Below are positions 36,301-48,584 of a stretch of DNA of 64,000 nucleotides, in pieces. The notes beneath the pieces are model-generated. The model saw only the letters and a list, made by a program, of their open reading frames with translations. It had not been told where the DNA came from and ran no database searches. Source of the stretch: Phallusia mammillata (taxonomy: Eukaryota > Chordata > Ascidiacea > Phlebobranchia > Ascidiidae). Made by a program: the position numbers and the translations under genes. The stretch lies in the NCBI GenBank assembly GCA_003260075.1, contig QLIY01000608.1:1-64000 (forward strand), read 5' to 3'. Numbering within the stretch: position 1 is the first letter of the stretch; each line of letters opens with the position of its first letter.

Positions 36301-36473
36301 GGTGCAGGAACCCACTACAGTATTTTTCTCAAGAAATTGTCATAAAAATTAGATTTAAATATGCAGTGAGTGCCACATCACTAACGGATCTAATTCGATG
36401 CTACCCTATCCGACAGTATTGGAAAACGTCTAACCGTTAAGCGGACGACACTTTATAAATAAATAATGGCAAT

Positions 36474-36515
<42 letters not shown>

Positions 36516-38037
36516 GGACAAACATTCCAGTAAGCGTAATCACTGCGGTAGAGCTACTAACACGATATGTTTCAGGATATCCAAAAGTGCTTAATTTTCG
36601 ACAGGTGGCGCAAAAAGCACTTTTTTGGGGGGGGGGATTCAAATATGCAGTGAGTGCCACATCACTAACGGATCTAATTCGATGCTGTTTGAACCGACAG
36701 TGTTAGAAAACGTCTAACCGTTAAGTGGATGACACTTTATAAATAAATAATGGTGATGAAACATACTTGGTGGACAAACATTCCAGTAAGCGTAATCACT
36801 GCACTTTTTAAACTGATCCAAACGCAGTTTTTATGGGTGCAATCATGTAACAAATTGCATAGCAGTTATGTGGACATTTATTGTTTTTAAATCGAAACCA
36901 TAAAGAGTATATTTACCCACGTCCCCGTTTGCCAAAACACCCATTAGTTCTTCAAATTTCTGCAAATATGCACGGGTCGTGTGAGGTCCAAAGATCGTAG
37001 ATGCAGCCTCGTATCGCTGCGCCTCATACTCCTCATTTGTAGTCATGTAATGTGTGTAAACGTTGGCTAGCCCAGTTATCACCACCTAAAATATCAAACA
37101 ACTTGGTAGCATACAATTGACAAGGTATTAGGCTCAACCTCACAAAAGCCAAACGCCACCAAAGTCCACGTTTTTGTTGAGAGACAACAGAGTTTTTGAG
37201 TAATGTGCCACTTCTTTTTGTTGAGTTTATTGTCATTGATACTTAGTTTAAACTGTGTACAATTTGGGTATAGAACGCATGAAAAACTGATTACATGATG
37301 TGGACTTTGTTAACGTTGATCACACACGAACTTTGCTACACAGACGTTTAGTGGTGAACGCACACAGACTAGATTGTCTCCAAAGTACGTCATGAAGGTA
37401 ATAATTGAGCTTACTGTTTTGTTTACTCTAATGACGTTTACCGGCAAACATACAAACCTGTGTTTGAAATATGTATAAGCAGTCTTAAATGCATTGCGAA
37501 GTACAAGTTAACAGAGGTTTGTTTTGTTCATATTTACATTGTTAATCAGTATTCGCGCCGGCACCAATCTGTTTGCTCTTGAAGTTTGTTTGATTCCAAG
37601 CACTTCAATAAACTTAGCACAGCGACCATTGTGTCCGCGGTGAGGGGTTAGTGTCCTTCTATGCATACCTTGGTATTACCCGGCATTCCTTGCTCAATGG
37701 CCTTGTTCAAAATAGCCTTACGAAGCCGTCTTCCAGCCATGGTCGAAAACTCTCCGGGAACAGCTGCAATGACCAACTGACCAATCTTCAGCATCTGAAC
37801 ATCTACTATTTCTGGGTGCCAGGGCCGTGGTTTATCCATATCTAGACAAAACAAAGCAAACACTGTTTTAGAATGTAATTGTGTTTGATTGTTATTTTTG
37901 AGCTAGCCATATCTTTACAAAACAAAGCATGCAAATTTTTAAATCAGTAAAAAAGTAGTAAATATGAAACACAGTTTTATCGGCTTCGTCATTAAATCTG
38001 AGATAAAATTTAACTTGGTTTGAATCCAGTCAACCCA

Positions 38038-38088
<51 letters not shown>

Positions 38089-38703
38089 ACAATAAACTAA
38101 TTTGACATAAAATTGGAAAACACTTACACCCAGTTGGTAAAAGGACCGGTTTTGGACGGTGACATTGATAATATTCGTCCGTGGGTTGAACCTTGCACAC
38201 CAATCCTGCAATAACGTTCCGTATATTATCCCAGAATTCTGTGCCATTGGTTGTACCTTGTGTAAAAATCGGGGGACCTGCTCCGTCCGTACAACCAGCA
38301 GCAAAACTGTAAAGTAAGGTAAAAATAAATGTAATCTTATTAAGTTACAAAATAATTACTTCGAGCTCATTTACGTAAAGACAATGTTATTTTGCGCAGA
38401 AATTTTGCTCAATTACTGTGGAAAGATGTCATTTCTAAAATAAGTGTCGAACCCATTTTTAACAGGTAGTTCTCACAAAGTGGACTGTGTGGTGTTAAAA
38501 CGTGCATGTGGCTTTTGATTAAGAATACCGAAGTATGCACTTTTGTAACGTAATACTTTTAAAGGTCAATTTTTTTATTAGAGATTGTTCAAAACGCCAG
38601 TTTTGTGACTCCCCTTAAGAGAACCAATGAGGTTTAAGTGAAACAATTCGCGAAAAAATCCGGCACAATCATGATTTATGTTTGTATAATATGTTGTAAA
38701 ATG

Positions 38704-38755
<52 letters not shown>

Positions 38756-41700
38756 AACGCTATTTCTGTGAGCCACATTGGATTACAAAATGGCATTTTA
38801 AGTGTACCTGTATCCCAACCCAGCCTTGCAAGTCGAAACAGTACTGCCGTCATCCAGTTTGACTGAAGCTTTTGACATGTCAACGTATTGGTGGATAAAT
38901 CCAACAGACCCTGTAACTTCTTCGGAAGCACTGAAAGGTAAAAACGTTTGAAGAAGGTCGTTTTTTAAATTTAGATTTATGTTTTTTCTGCATAAATGAT
39001 GGCATTTGCGAAAAGGGTGACGTTTTAGAGGCTTATGGTCTCAGGATAAACTCGAATGCAGAAAGATTAAAAAGTTCAAGAAAAGTTAACCTAAATTTTA
39101 TCTAACCTTCTGATTAAAGTTAACAGGCGTACCGTGTATCGATCCAAGATGGATACAGACACATTAACAGTTGAACAACAACCCGGTGACAAACCAACTA
39201 ATAGTCCAAATGTTTTTGAAATACCTGTCAAAAACGTTTGTAGCGGTAGCGAGCTGTCTTCTAGCAATAATATCAGTCGAATCAAACATGTCTACACCTG
39301 GTCCGAAACCAACACATTTCGTTGGATCTGGTCGTGCAATTCCACATGTGGACGTTAATGCATCACACTGGCGTCCTGATAGATAGTAACATTACACCAA
39401 GAATGTTTTTTTTTCAGTTTTTTTTTTCAACGCCTGTTTAACTTAAACACACAAACCTTGTGAGATTTTAACCCGGCTAATACTGCCACGAGTTTTTAAT
39501 AGAATCGTATAGGAAAAATGTGGTGAGGAATGGTGTGCTACGTTTTACCTTTATTTTCAATGTATAGAAAATGTTCATATTTGTCACAACGCTTTTATTA
39601 TTAAAACAAATAAATACGATTTGGTCCACTTTTTACTTACTTACCTGTGTCAATGCAAATCGGACCATTAGTTCGGGGACTCACGTCCCCGAGGTTGGCT
39701 TGAGCAAAAACTCCCACAAAACTTTCCTGCAAATAAACAAAAAAAGAATAAAGAAGCTGTATTGACAATAATTAGTGCAAAGTTTGTTAAAAAGTGAACA
39801 TGGTTATGTTGAAAGCCCAAACCTAACATATCTCCGTTATCACAATCACTTCAGACAGAATGCTTTCCTTTTTTATTTTCAGCCAACTTCATGTTGTACA
39901 AACCTTTCCTCCTAATGTTTCTCCTGCTTTACGCATCTGCTTCTCAAAAAGGGTCGATGCTCTTCCCTTGTTATCGGAATTAATTAACAGATTACTGAAG
40001 TTCATGCTAGTAAGATGAACAGGGTACCAGGATACCATGCCAAAAGGATCGCCTATTCAATAGATTAGAAAAAAATCAGTCTTGTCAGACAGCGTTAGCA
40101 GAACGGTTGTTGAAAGTAACCTATCTTGCTGGTCAAGTCACGCTTAAAAAAGATTTTCATATTTTTTGGACAAGTACTGTGCTTCTCAAGACTCGGTGTG
40201 TACGCATTTTGTCCTTTTTTACCAATTTAATGTGAATTTAAACTTTTTTAGGCAAACGTAACAGTCTTGTGACGTCACAGTCAATGAGACAAACAGTGTT
40301 CTATTATGGACATCATTTGCTTCTGACTGTGTATGTTGCAGTTAGTTTGTAAAGTTACCCGTGTTACGTGCATGTTTGTTTCTGACAGGTATGTGATGTG
40401 CACGGAAGCGCCCATCAGGCAAACAATCAAAACAAACTACGGTACGATTTTTTGGCAGCTAGGTTTCTTGAAGGATTTGAGCGACCTTTTTCACATTGTG
40501 CTGGTAGTGGTAAGTTTGGTACAAATTTCGGATGTATGATTTTTATTTCTAAACATGGGGAATATTCGCTGGTTGTGTGGGATTTGTTCGGACGTTTATT
40601 TACGAATTGGTTGCACAAACCCCTGGGCACAACCAGTAAGCATGTTTTTTTTCTGTTTAACAAGTGTTTGAGTGCAACTTTGTGAAAATGGTTTCGTTTT
40701 TTTTTTTCAGGCAGAAATACCGGGATGTCAAATATATTTTATTGGTTTTTTGTTGACAATAAAAATGGAAATAAATTTACCAAACTTACGAACCGTTAAG
40801 GGGGGGGGGTAAACTTTACTAACTCCCTTGGTCAAGTACCAGGCATATCAAGATAACGGTGTTAAACTGAGAATAGTAATGTTGTTTCCAATCAATGGAC
40901 GTCTTTTTCCCCAACCAATGTGAATTTTAATTTTGTCAGGCAAACGTCTTGTGACGTCACAGTCAATGAGACAAATGGTGTTCTACTGGCTGACATATTT
41001 TGCCTGCTAACTGTAAATGTTGCAATTAGTTTGTATGTTACCAGCGTTACGTGCGTGTTTGTTGCTGACAGGTATATGATATGCGCCGAATCGCAAAGAG
41101 GCGGAGAATCAGACAAAGAATCAAAGCAAACTACGGTACGTTTTTTGGCAGCGAGGTTTCTTGACAGATTTGAGCTGCCTTTTTTCACAATGTACTGGTA
41201 AGTTTGGTTTAAACTTCTGATGTATAGTTTTTATTTCTAAACCTGGGGAATATTCGCTTGTTGTGTGGGTCCAACAGTTGGTATGTTTTTCTGTGTAATA
41301 TGTGTTTGAGTGCAACGTTGTTAAAATGGTTTCGTTTTTTTCCGTACAGAAATACCCGGAAGTCAATAATCTTTTATTGGTTTTTGGTTGACAATAAAAA
41401 TGGAAATAAATTTACCAAACTTACGAACCGTTAAGGTCTTCCATTCGAAGAACCGTCATTTCTTGCTCTGTATCGTGAGTATATCTGGTTCAAATCACCA
41501 AACATCAAAATTACAAACACAATGAAAATATATTAAAACACTTTATACTGACTCGTTTCTCTCGCTCTCAGGGTTTAGAAGATATGATGTGGGACTTCGA
41601 TTAATATTTCCTTCATTTACGTTCCCCACTCCAACTTTTATTGTTCCAGGTTGGAGATTGGCATTTGCTGCAAAACACGTTGTCTAGAAGTTTAACGGAA

Positions 41701-44197
41701 TTGTTTTCATCAATGACGTCCAGAAGTTTTTGGTCTGTCTGAACTCCTCAATGCGCAACTAATTTCGGTCTTTTTACGTTAAGAAGGTATACCTTTTCTT
41801 ATCTACAAAACGCGTTTCATGAGTAAAGACCAGTTTCCAACCAAATTTATGTTTCCGCTAACGTTTAGGTACACAACATTTTTGCACACTACCCATACAG
41901 ATGATAACATATTGGTTTGATTAACGGGGGGGGGGGAAGGTACCTTTTCTTATCTACAAAACTCGTTTCATGGGTAAAGACCAGTTTCCAACCAAATTTA
42001 TGTTTCAACAAACGTTTAGGTGCACAACTTTTTTGCACACTACCCATACAGATGATAACATATTGGTTTGATTAACGTTTCCAAGATCAAAAAAGTGAGT
42101 TTTCCACAACAGAAAGATCGTAAGTACCATTAATTTATTAGAAAGAAAGAAAAAAAAAACAATTTACATGGCCCTACTGAAATTTGGATTAACCGTTAAG
42201 TAGGAGGTTCAAATTATCAAGAAAGAATGGTCAAATTTTGTCCCGTTTTCACGCTCAAAGTACCTTGTTCTATGCTTTCCACTATTCCATTTACAAACGC
42301 TTCGGTGGATTGCTCGATGTGTCCAAGTGATGTCACCTCGAAGAGCAGGTACTGGAAGAATCCTGCTGGACCAGAGTGAGTGTGTGAGCCAGACAATACA
42401 ACATTCTGTTCAGTAAACCTGAAACAAAATTACAATTAATTGCTGTCACATATTTATTGCAACTGTTTTTATAGGTCTATTTTGAATGGGGAAACATGTT
42501 GCTAGGTGTGATAGTCATATCCGAAGTCAAGTCCTGTGTTTAAAGGTTAAACGGTTGTACTAAAAAGCTGTAGAGTTGTTTTATCAATCTTTACTCTAAA
42601 TGTGACATTTCAATTTCCACTATCGAAATGATATGTTAAAAATAAATGTAAAACATCATCAATTTAACGTTTACCAAAGTCCTAAATCATGTACAAATAT
42701 TAAAAAACACACATTTCGACCAATTAGCCTAATTGTCCGCTAATACATTGGTCAAAGACGATTTCTAACCAGGCAGTTAGATTGGTACACTTACATGTTT
42801 CCGTGTTTCTCCTTTAGTCTTTTTATCACCTCAAGCTTAACTAGCTGTGACGTCATACCGGCGTCAAAGGCAACGAAAGCCACCCTTGATTGAAGCTTGT
42901 TGTCGGCGATGACGTAGGCACGGCTGTAGAGACGTGTGTGAAGACCGTTGGCTACTTGTTCCGGATGCGCATATCCCATCTGAGAAAAAAAGTAAATGTG
43001 CTTTTGTACCAGTTGAAGAACAAGGTGAAAATGGCTCACAACGCAATTCTTTGAAAACTTTTATCAAAAGGGTTCGCCTGTCAAGGTAGACATTTGAGTA
43101 TTAACGTCACAATGTTTGAACACAGATGTAGCTAAATTATCTTTGTGGCTTTTAATGTGTTTAGATTGACAGACTTTCAATCAATAAAGTTTTTTGAAAT
43201 TGTAGCATTGGATTTGCAAGTTCACAAAAATTGTATGTAGGTTTAATTGTTTCTCTTCCATAGTAAATTGAATATTAGGTTTGTCGGTTACTGTTGTATT
43301 AAAAACATATCCCCCCATTGATATGCATAACACCTACGTTTTAAGCATATATTGTCGCAAACGAACCAGTTATAAATTTGACTCGCGCGTTGTTTGATAA
43401 AAATGAGCGAATTCTTTCCCTGATCTTACCATGTTGACTTGAACTATCGGACCTGTGATGTCAGTGCGGGCTGTACCGATGTAATAAACGTTGTCTGGGT
43501 AATCAGGCAGATCAGGAGTTGCTAAAAGTACACAAGAACAGTAAATTCACTTTAAAAAAACAGTTGTTGCGTAATCTGTCAAAAAATACTGCTGATTTGG
43601 TAAAAACCTAAACAAAGTTTTACTTGATGCCTTCGTGCTGGTAGTTGCTGCAGTAGATGTGGGGCTTGTGATTTGTGCAGTGGAGGTACTGGGAGGTGAC
43701 ATGCCTTCAACTCCCACAAAGTAACCCACCAGAACGGCTGTAACTATAGCAACGACTAAAGCGACGGCTCCTATAATGATGAGAAAGGTTTTACTTCCGT
43801 GCGTTCCATACACCTCCTTTTCAGATTCCATCTCGCTTTCACCACTCCCGCAAGAGCTTACCTGGCCGAAAATGGTAATATTAAATGAACCATTGTTATA
43901 CTAGGAAGTTAGTCACAAGCAGGGATGTAATCGATTATTGACTTTTCTTAACAAAGCACGTTACACTTTTGTGACTTTTTGAAATAAAAAATGATTTTGA
44001 CTAATTAAGATTTTACACATACTCTCACGTCAACATTACATTTTTATTCCTTCGACAGCAGACATTTTTGTTACATTTTGCCACTACCTTGTTAAACGCA
44101 ACTTTATTGACAAACAAAGCATTATGATTTTGGATCGTAAATGTATGACTTTTGCTTTGTAAATTGTACTTACATCCATTTCAACCTTTTCACTCAT
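33337..44197 (-). CDS. ASAH2: Neutral ceramidase, paralog A
   Basis: Neutral ceramidase hydrolyses ceramide to sphingosine and fatty acid, usually as a type II membrane ectoenzyme. Exons (minus): 44174-44197, 43624-43861, 43430-43521, 42795-42979, 42264-42418, 41553-41667, 41429-41484, 39904-40052, 39645-39726, 39225-39375, 38808-38930, 38128-38306, 37669-37841, 36917-37085, 35705-35898, 34123-34373 and 33337-33604. The protein has a short cytoplasmic tail, one membrane segment (FLIIIGAVALVVAIVTAVLV) and a Ser/Thr-rich linker like the mucin box of the family. The zinc-site motif GSHTHSGPAGFF follows, then the nucleophile loop ANLGDVSPRTNGP, whose Ser is the catalytic residue in family enzymes. 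Next come DKPRPWHPEIVDVQ, VPGEFSTMAGRRLR, NVYTHYMTTNEEYEAQRYE and the C-terminal domain (SIEWQIPEDAVGIYRIVYHG). An AG acceptor lies 38 nt before the ATG, so a leader exon or trans-spliced leader is likely. Part of exon 16 recurs beside poly-G at 34771-34835. Confidence 0.93.
35133..35688. mobile_element. Polymorphic hAT-like insertion, split by an empty-allele copy
   Basis: The left end TAGGGTTGCCATACGTCAGG (35133-35245) and right end ATATGGCAACCCTA (35622-35688) are inverted repeats. Flanks are CTTTAGAA (35125-35132) and CTTTAGTA (35689-35696). Between two single N joins (35246 and 35621) lies a copy of the region in which the site reads ATTACTTTAGTCTGTCTTACC with no insertion. The assembly therefore seems to hold the filled and the empty allele. 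Confidence 0.65.
36350..36810. repeat. Duplicated intron block with 39-base poly-G in one copy
   Basis: About 36360-36560 and 36640-36805 are copies. Where the second reads GATGAAACATACTTGGTGGAC, the first reads GATGA, then 39 G (36476-36514), then TGGAC. A second, 10-base G run at 36627-36636 joins the two copies. The region is an intron of ceramidase A. Confidence 0.65.
38038..38087. repeat. 50-base poly-G in ceramidase A intron 12
   Basis: A homopolymer G run lies between exons 12 and 13. A similar 49-base run is at 38706-38754 between exons 11 and 12. Unlike most short runs, no duplicated flank is obvious here. The neighbouring exons are intact. Confidence 0.8.
40250..41437. repeat. Diverged direct duplication in ceramidase A intron 7
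   Basis: About 40255-40800 and 40935-41437 are direct copies. They share GTGACGTCACAGTCAATGAG, CAAACTACGGTACG, TTTCTTGA and the run into GAACCGTTAAG, where exon 7 begins in the right copy. The left copy ends in poly-G at 40801. The copies differ more than other pairs and contain indels, so this could be an older duplication that later met an assembly join. Confidence 0.55.
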
Positions 44198-46152
44198 CGT
44201 TTTCGAGAACACTCCACCAAATCAAGCAGACCTTGCTGCAAAAATATTACAAATAATTTTTCTGAACCTCATAACTTAAACTATTCTAGTTTTTATTTTA
44301 TTAATTGTTGATTTTGTGTTTAAACAGAATTTCCAAAAATAATTCATCTTTATGAAATCAAAACTACGAAAACGTTACAGTACCAAGAAAGAAAATCAAA
44401 GTTCGTTCCTCCTGCTGAAGGCAATCACTTCGTTTTATAACCTCATGTTTTTGTGTTAATGACATGTTAATCATTTATTGTTTGCTTTTTGATTGCACAG
44501 GAATGATCGGTAAATAATAGGGCGATCGAACGACCGCGCACGGGTAGCGAAATGTTTGTAAAACGAAGCGTTGGAAGAATGATGCAGTGTTAATCTTCGC
44601 TTCAAAAGTTTGTAGTCTCATTTGTTTGTCCAGTACATTAGCCTAAAAATTTTTGTTTGCCACATGACGATAGTTGTTTTTGTGTATAGCCTACGTCAAG
44701 ACTATAAAATTAAATTTGCACATTTTTTGGTTACAAATGTTACCCGGTGTGAATTCTGGTTCGAATTAGCCCCGTTTTATTCAAAATGTAAGCTTCAAAC
44801 CTTATAGCTCTGGTTTGACTCCTGTAAAACAGTACAGGTCCCAGGGGGGGGGGGGGCCTAAGCTTGAAACCTTATAGCTCTGGTTTGACTCCTGTAAAAC
44901 AGTACAGGTCCCAGGAAATTTGACAATAAGAAAAGAGTATGTGGCCAATGCACCACTGGTTTTCACCACCCCACTACGTTTCTTACGTGACAAAAATATT
45001 TCATGGGATTACAACGCCCAGGATTGATACAGAGCCAGTTTACTATACGTTTCAGGAAACACTACAAGTGTTTATTGTGCATAAAGTTACCTTCTTTTGT
45101 TACTTGTAATCTAATATACAAGCATTGATCGTAAGGTACAATTTAACAGTAGCATCACCATATTTTAAATGAGACTGTAGAAAGACCATATTTCGGCGGC
45201 CTTATAAAAATGGCCTCGATGGCTAAGTTGGGAAAAACGACACCACTAAGGACATGTAAACTATGCGGTCAGCGCGAATCATAATTGAACTTATCCGGCT
45301 AGCAGTAAAAGGAGTTTGGTGACCCCTGGCCTAGATTGACGCAAAATACTGACCTGTGCACCAGGATTTACAGTAATACAAATATTTGGTTTTGCATTTT
45401 GAACACATTTAATATCTTCAGTTGTGGAACAAAGCATAAAACGATCGCTGGTACTTTATTCGAATATAATAAAGGCACAGGATTTTGACATAACTCTGAT
45501 TTGGACAGCAAAAAGAAAAAAAATGCAACACAGTGAAATTAACTTCAATGTCAAAGTATTACTTACATAGCAATTGGTGATTGGCAACAGAGGAATACAA
45601 ATATGTATGACAGTTTGCCCGCAAAAATAAACAGTTATGCGAAAACAAATCAAAACTTTTCAATATATTATGTCCGCAAGTGTATATGTTCAACCAATGT
45701 TTGTATTCAAACAACGATCCTCTATTAAACAACAAGTTTTGGCTGACTTTTCATGCATTGACAAAGCCTTTTTGTAACTTTACATTTGAATTGAGTAGGC
45801 TAAGAAACACAATAACTTTCGCATAGACTTTTGCGGATAAATTATAGTTTTAAGTATTGAAAAGTTTATAGTCAATAATAATACAAAAGATTAACAATCG
45901 ACTAAACATGCAAACAAATTATGTTTTCTAATTTTTTATCTGAAAATAAAAACTGCTCAATTCTAAGGAACCACTATTACCATGCAAAGCCGTGCATATA
46001 AAGCACTTACTGTACAAACTGACTGTATGGCTTATTATCACAATTCAAGACAAGAAAGAGACAAATTTGATCAGAAAGGTATACATTAAGAAAGAAAAAC
46101 TCAATCGTGAAAATAAATTGCAATCAGTACGCCAATATATTCTTTATAGCCC
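44198..46152. other. Intergenic between the two ceramidases
   Basis: No exon is supported. The stretch contains a poly-G-separated duplication (about 44797-44843 and 44855-44915, G at 44844-44854) and the end of a hAT-like element near 45330 (GGTGACCCCTGG). The acceptor at 44236 belongs to the 5' leader of ceramidase A. Confidence 0.5.
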
Positions 46153-48488
46153 TCAAGCTTGAACTTTAAACTGACTCGAATATCCGGTAAACGGCGTAGG
46201 AGAGGCTTCTCCTGTCTTGTGGTCACCAAAATAAGCAACACGGTACGTTCCGCTCTGTTGACCTGCAGGAATGTACCACTCGACTGTCACGTGACTTTCA
46301 ACCGACGGAGCCTCAGCGTTTACAGAGTTTCTTTTGAATTGGAAGAGGCCAGTGTCGACAGAGTTAGACAAATGCCTAAAAAGTAACTAATGTCAAAAAT
46401 ATAAAGCGAAATAACGTTGTTACTGTTGACAAATGTTTTTTGTTTGAATGGGGTTGACGAATTTGATATTTCATTCTGAAAACTATCATTGACGTAAGAA
46501 TGTCTTCGATGTTGGCTGTACAAGACATTTTTTTATTCAAGTTATGCCAACCTATTGGATGCGTTTCGCATGGGACGCCGAAACGTCGATTATATTTATG
46601 ATAAAAACTGCTGGAAGAGCATTACTCGCCTATAGTTTTTTCGACTAGCGGTGCTAAGAGCAGAAAAGCGAAAAACATATTATCAAACTACATACCACTT
46701 GCACCTTAACTAGTTCTTTGCTAAAGGTGTAACACTTACTTAGAACCCGCCCGCCTTATGACGTCACGCAGAGTGGGTGTCAACGTGGACCCCTCCTGCT
46801 CATACAGCTGCATTGCCGACTCGTAGTCAAAACTGGCGGCGCCAGTGGTACGACTAATGATGTCAAATAGTGCCGTGATGACGTTGCGCTCGGTCTTGGG
46901 TGACGTCTTCAACGCGGCGTCTTTCCAAGCGAATGTTGTTTCCCAATCAGTGTCGACCAGAATGGTTTTCCACATACTACCGTTGACCAGTTGTTGTATA
47001 GCCAAATACGTGGAACCAATCTTTTTGTAAAAGTAACAAACCCAACTTTTACTGTGGCTTGTTTACAATCTTTAAAGCCGAAGTTTGCATAGATTACCAC
47101 AAATAAACTCATAAAAACCAAAAAAAACACAACTTAATATTACTAATTTTGCTTTAAACACCTATTAGTCTTTATACCTCGTCTTAAACGTAAAAACCCT
47201 AACCTTCATATTGTGTCTAGGGTTGGCCCCGTAAAACGTCACAGACACTTTGTCATTCTGCGCGTACATGGCTTTGACGTCACTAACTACGTCACCAAAT
47301 GATTTTCCCGAGGGTACTTTGTCCGGACTGGGTGGTGGAAGGAATTCGACTTGTTTGTCAAGAATATTGGCTGGTGATGGACCTGGGTCGACTTTACCTG
47401 TTCAGAAAATGTTGCCATAAAGTAATGACAAACTACAAAAGTTCAATGTGCAGTGGTATTTTTGTTTATCAATCTGCATATGTGAGTATTTTGAATGGAA
47501 AATTTTGAGGAAAATAACGGCCCAAATAGACTTAAAAAGTGACATGCTTTATTGTTCAAATGTTGCGTCAAATGCTTATGCCGTCATCAGTGACTCAGTG
47601 ACTATCCGCTATCTTTATTTTCATCATGAAACTTATGGACAGATCTGTTTCCTGTATGGTGTTTCTAAGTATGATTTCAAGATACACAGAAGTGTGAATC
47701 ATCAAACCAATAATAGTGCATTGCGCTTAAATGGGATTTATTACAACAACACGCACTTTCTGCAAATAAAATCGATTTCTAACTATTTACTTTTTGTTGT
47801 CTTCTAAAACAATAAATATACATTTTTTTGCAAAACATCACAAAGCTATCATACGTGTGTTTTCAACAAAATGTTTTCAAACAAAACATCACACTTATTT
47901 CACACAAAACAGCTTCTTTAAAATACGCGTGGAATGAATTTAAGTAACCCCGTGTCGTGTGTTGCCACTCAGTAACCCCTCCCATATAATGCAGTTACCT
48001 TGGGTTCCCTGCACCATGGCTTGTACCAGACTGGAGTACTTCTGGTAATATGCAGTGAAGGTGTTGGGTCCGTATATAGTGGAAGCGCCTTCGTACCTCT
48101 GCGCTGTATATTCCTCTGGTGTTGCTATATAATGGGTGTAGACGTTGGATAAACCAGCCAAAACCACCTAAACAAAAGTAATGATGTATTAGAGCAGTGG
48201 TTCCCAACCAGGGCCCATGCCCCCCCAGGGGTGCCACGAGCTGTGTTCCGGGGGCCACGGGCGTAGATTCACAAGAAACACCCACTAAAAGTCATTTTCA
48301 CTTTACCTTTATTCCCGAATTTAATCGACTATTTCACATACTATTTGTCTCTAGTGAGGTTTATCACGCTCATTTACTCTATTAGACCTGTTACTCTATA
48401 AGAAATTTATACCGCATTCCAACGCGAGATTGCTATCTAGGCTACATTTTAAGGGGGCCACAGGTCCTACATGGTAACTTGAAGGGGG

Positions 48489-48584
<96 letters not shown>

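Noticed and set aside
47448..47807. 119-codon plus-strand ORF in a ceramidase B intron
   Set aside because: Composition is like AT-rich non-coding sequence, with no domain, no repeat of the pattern in paralog A and no splice context; length is within chance.
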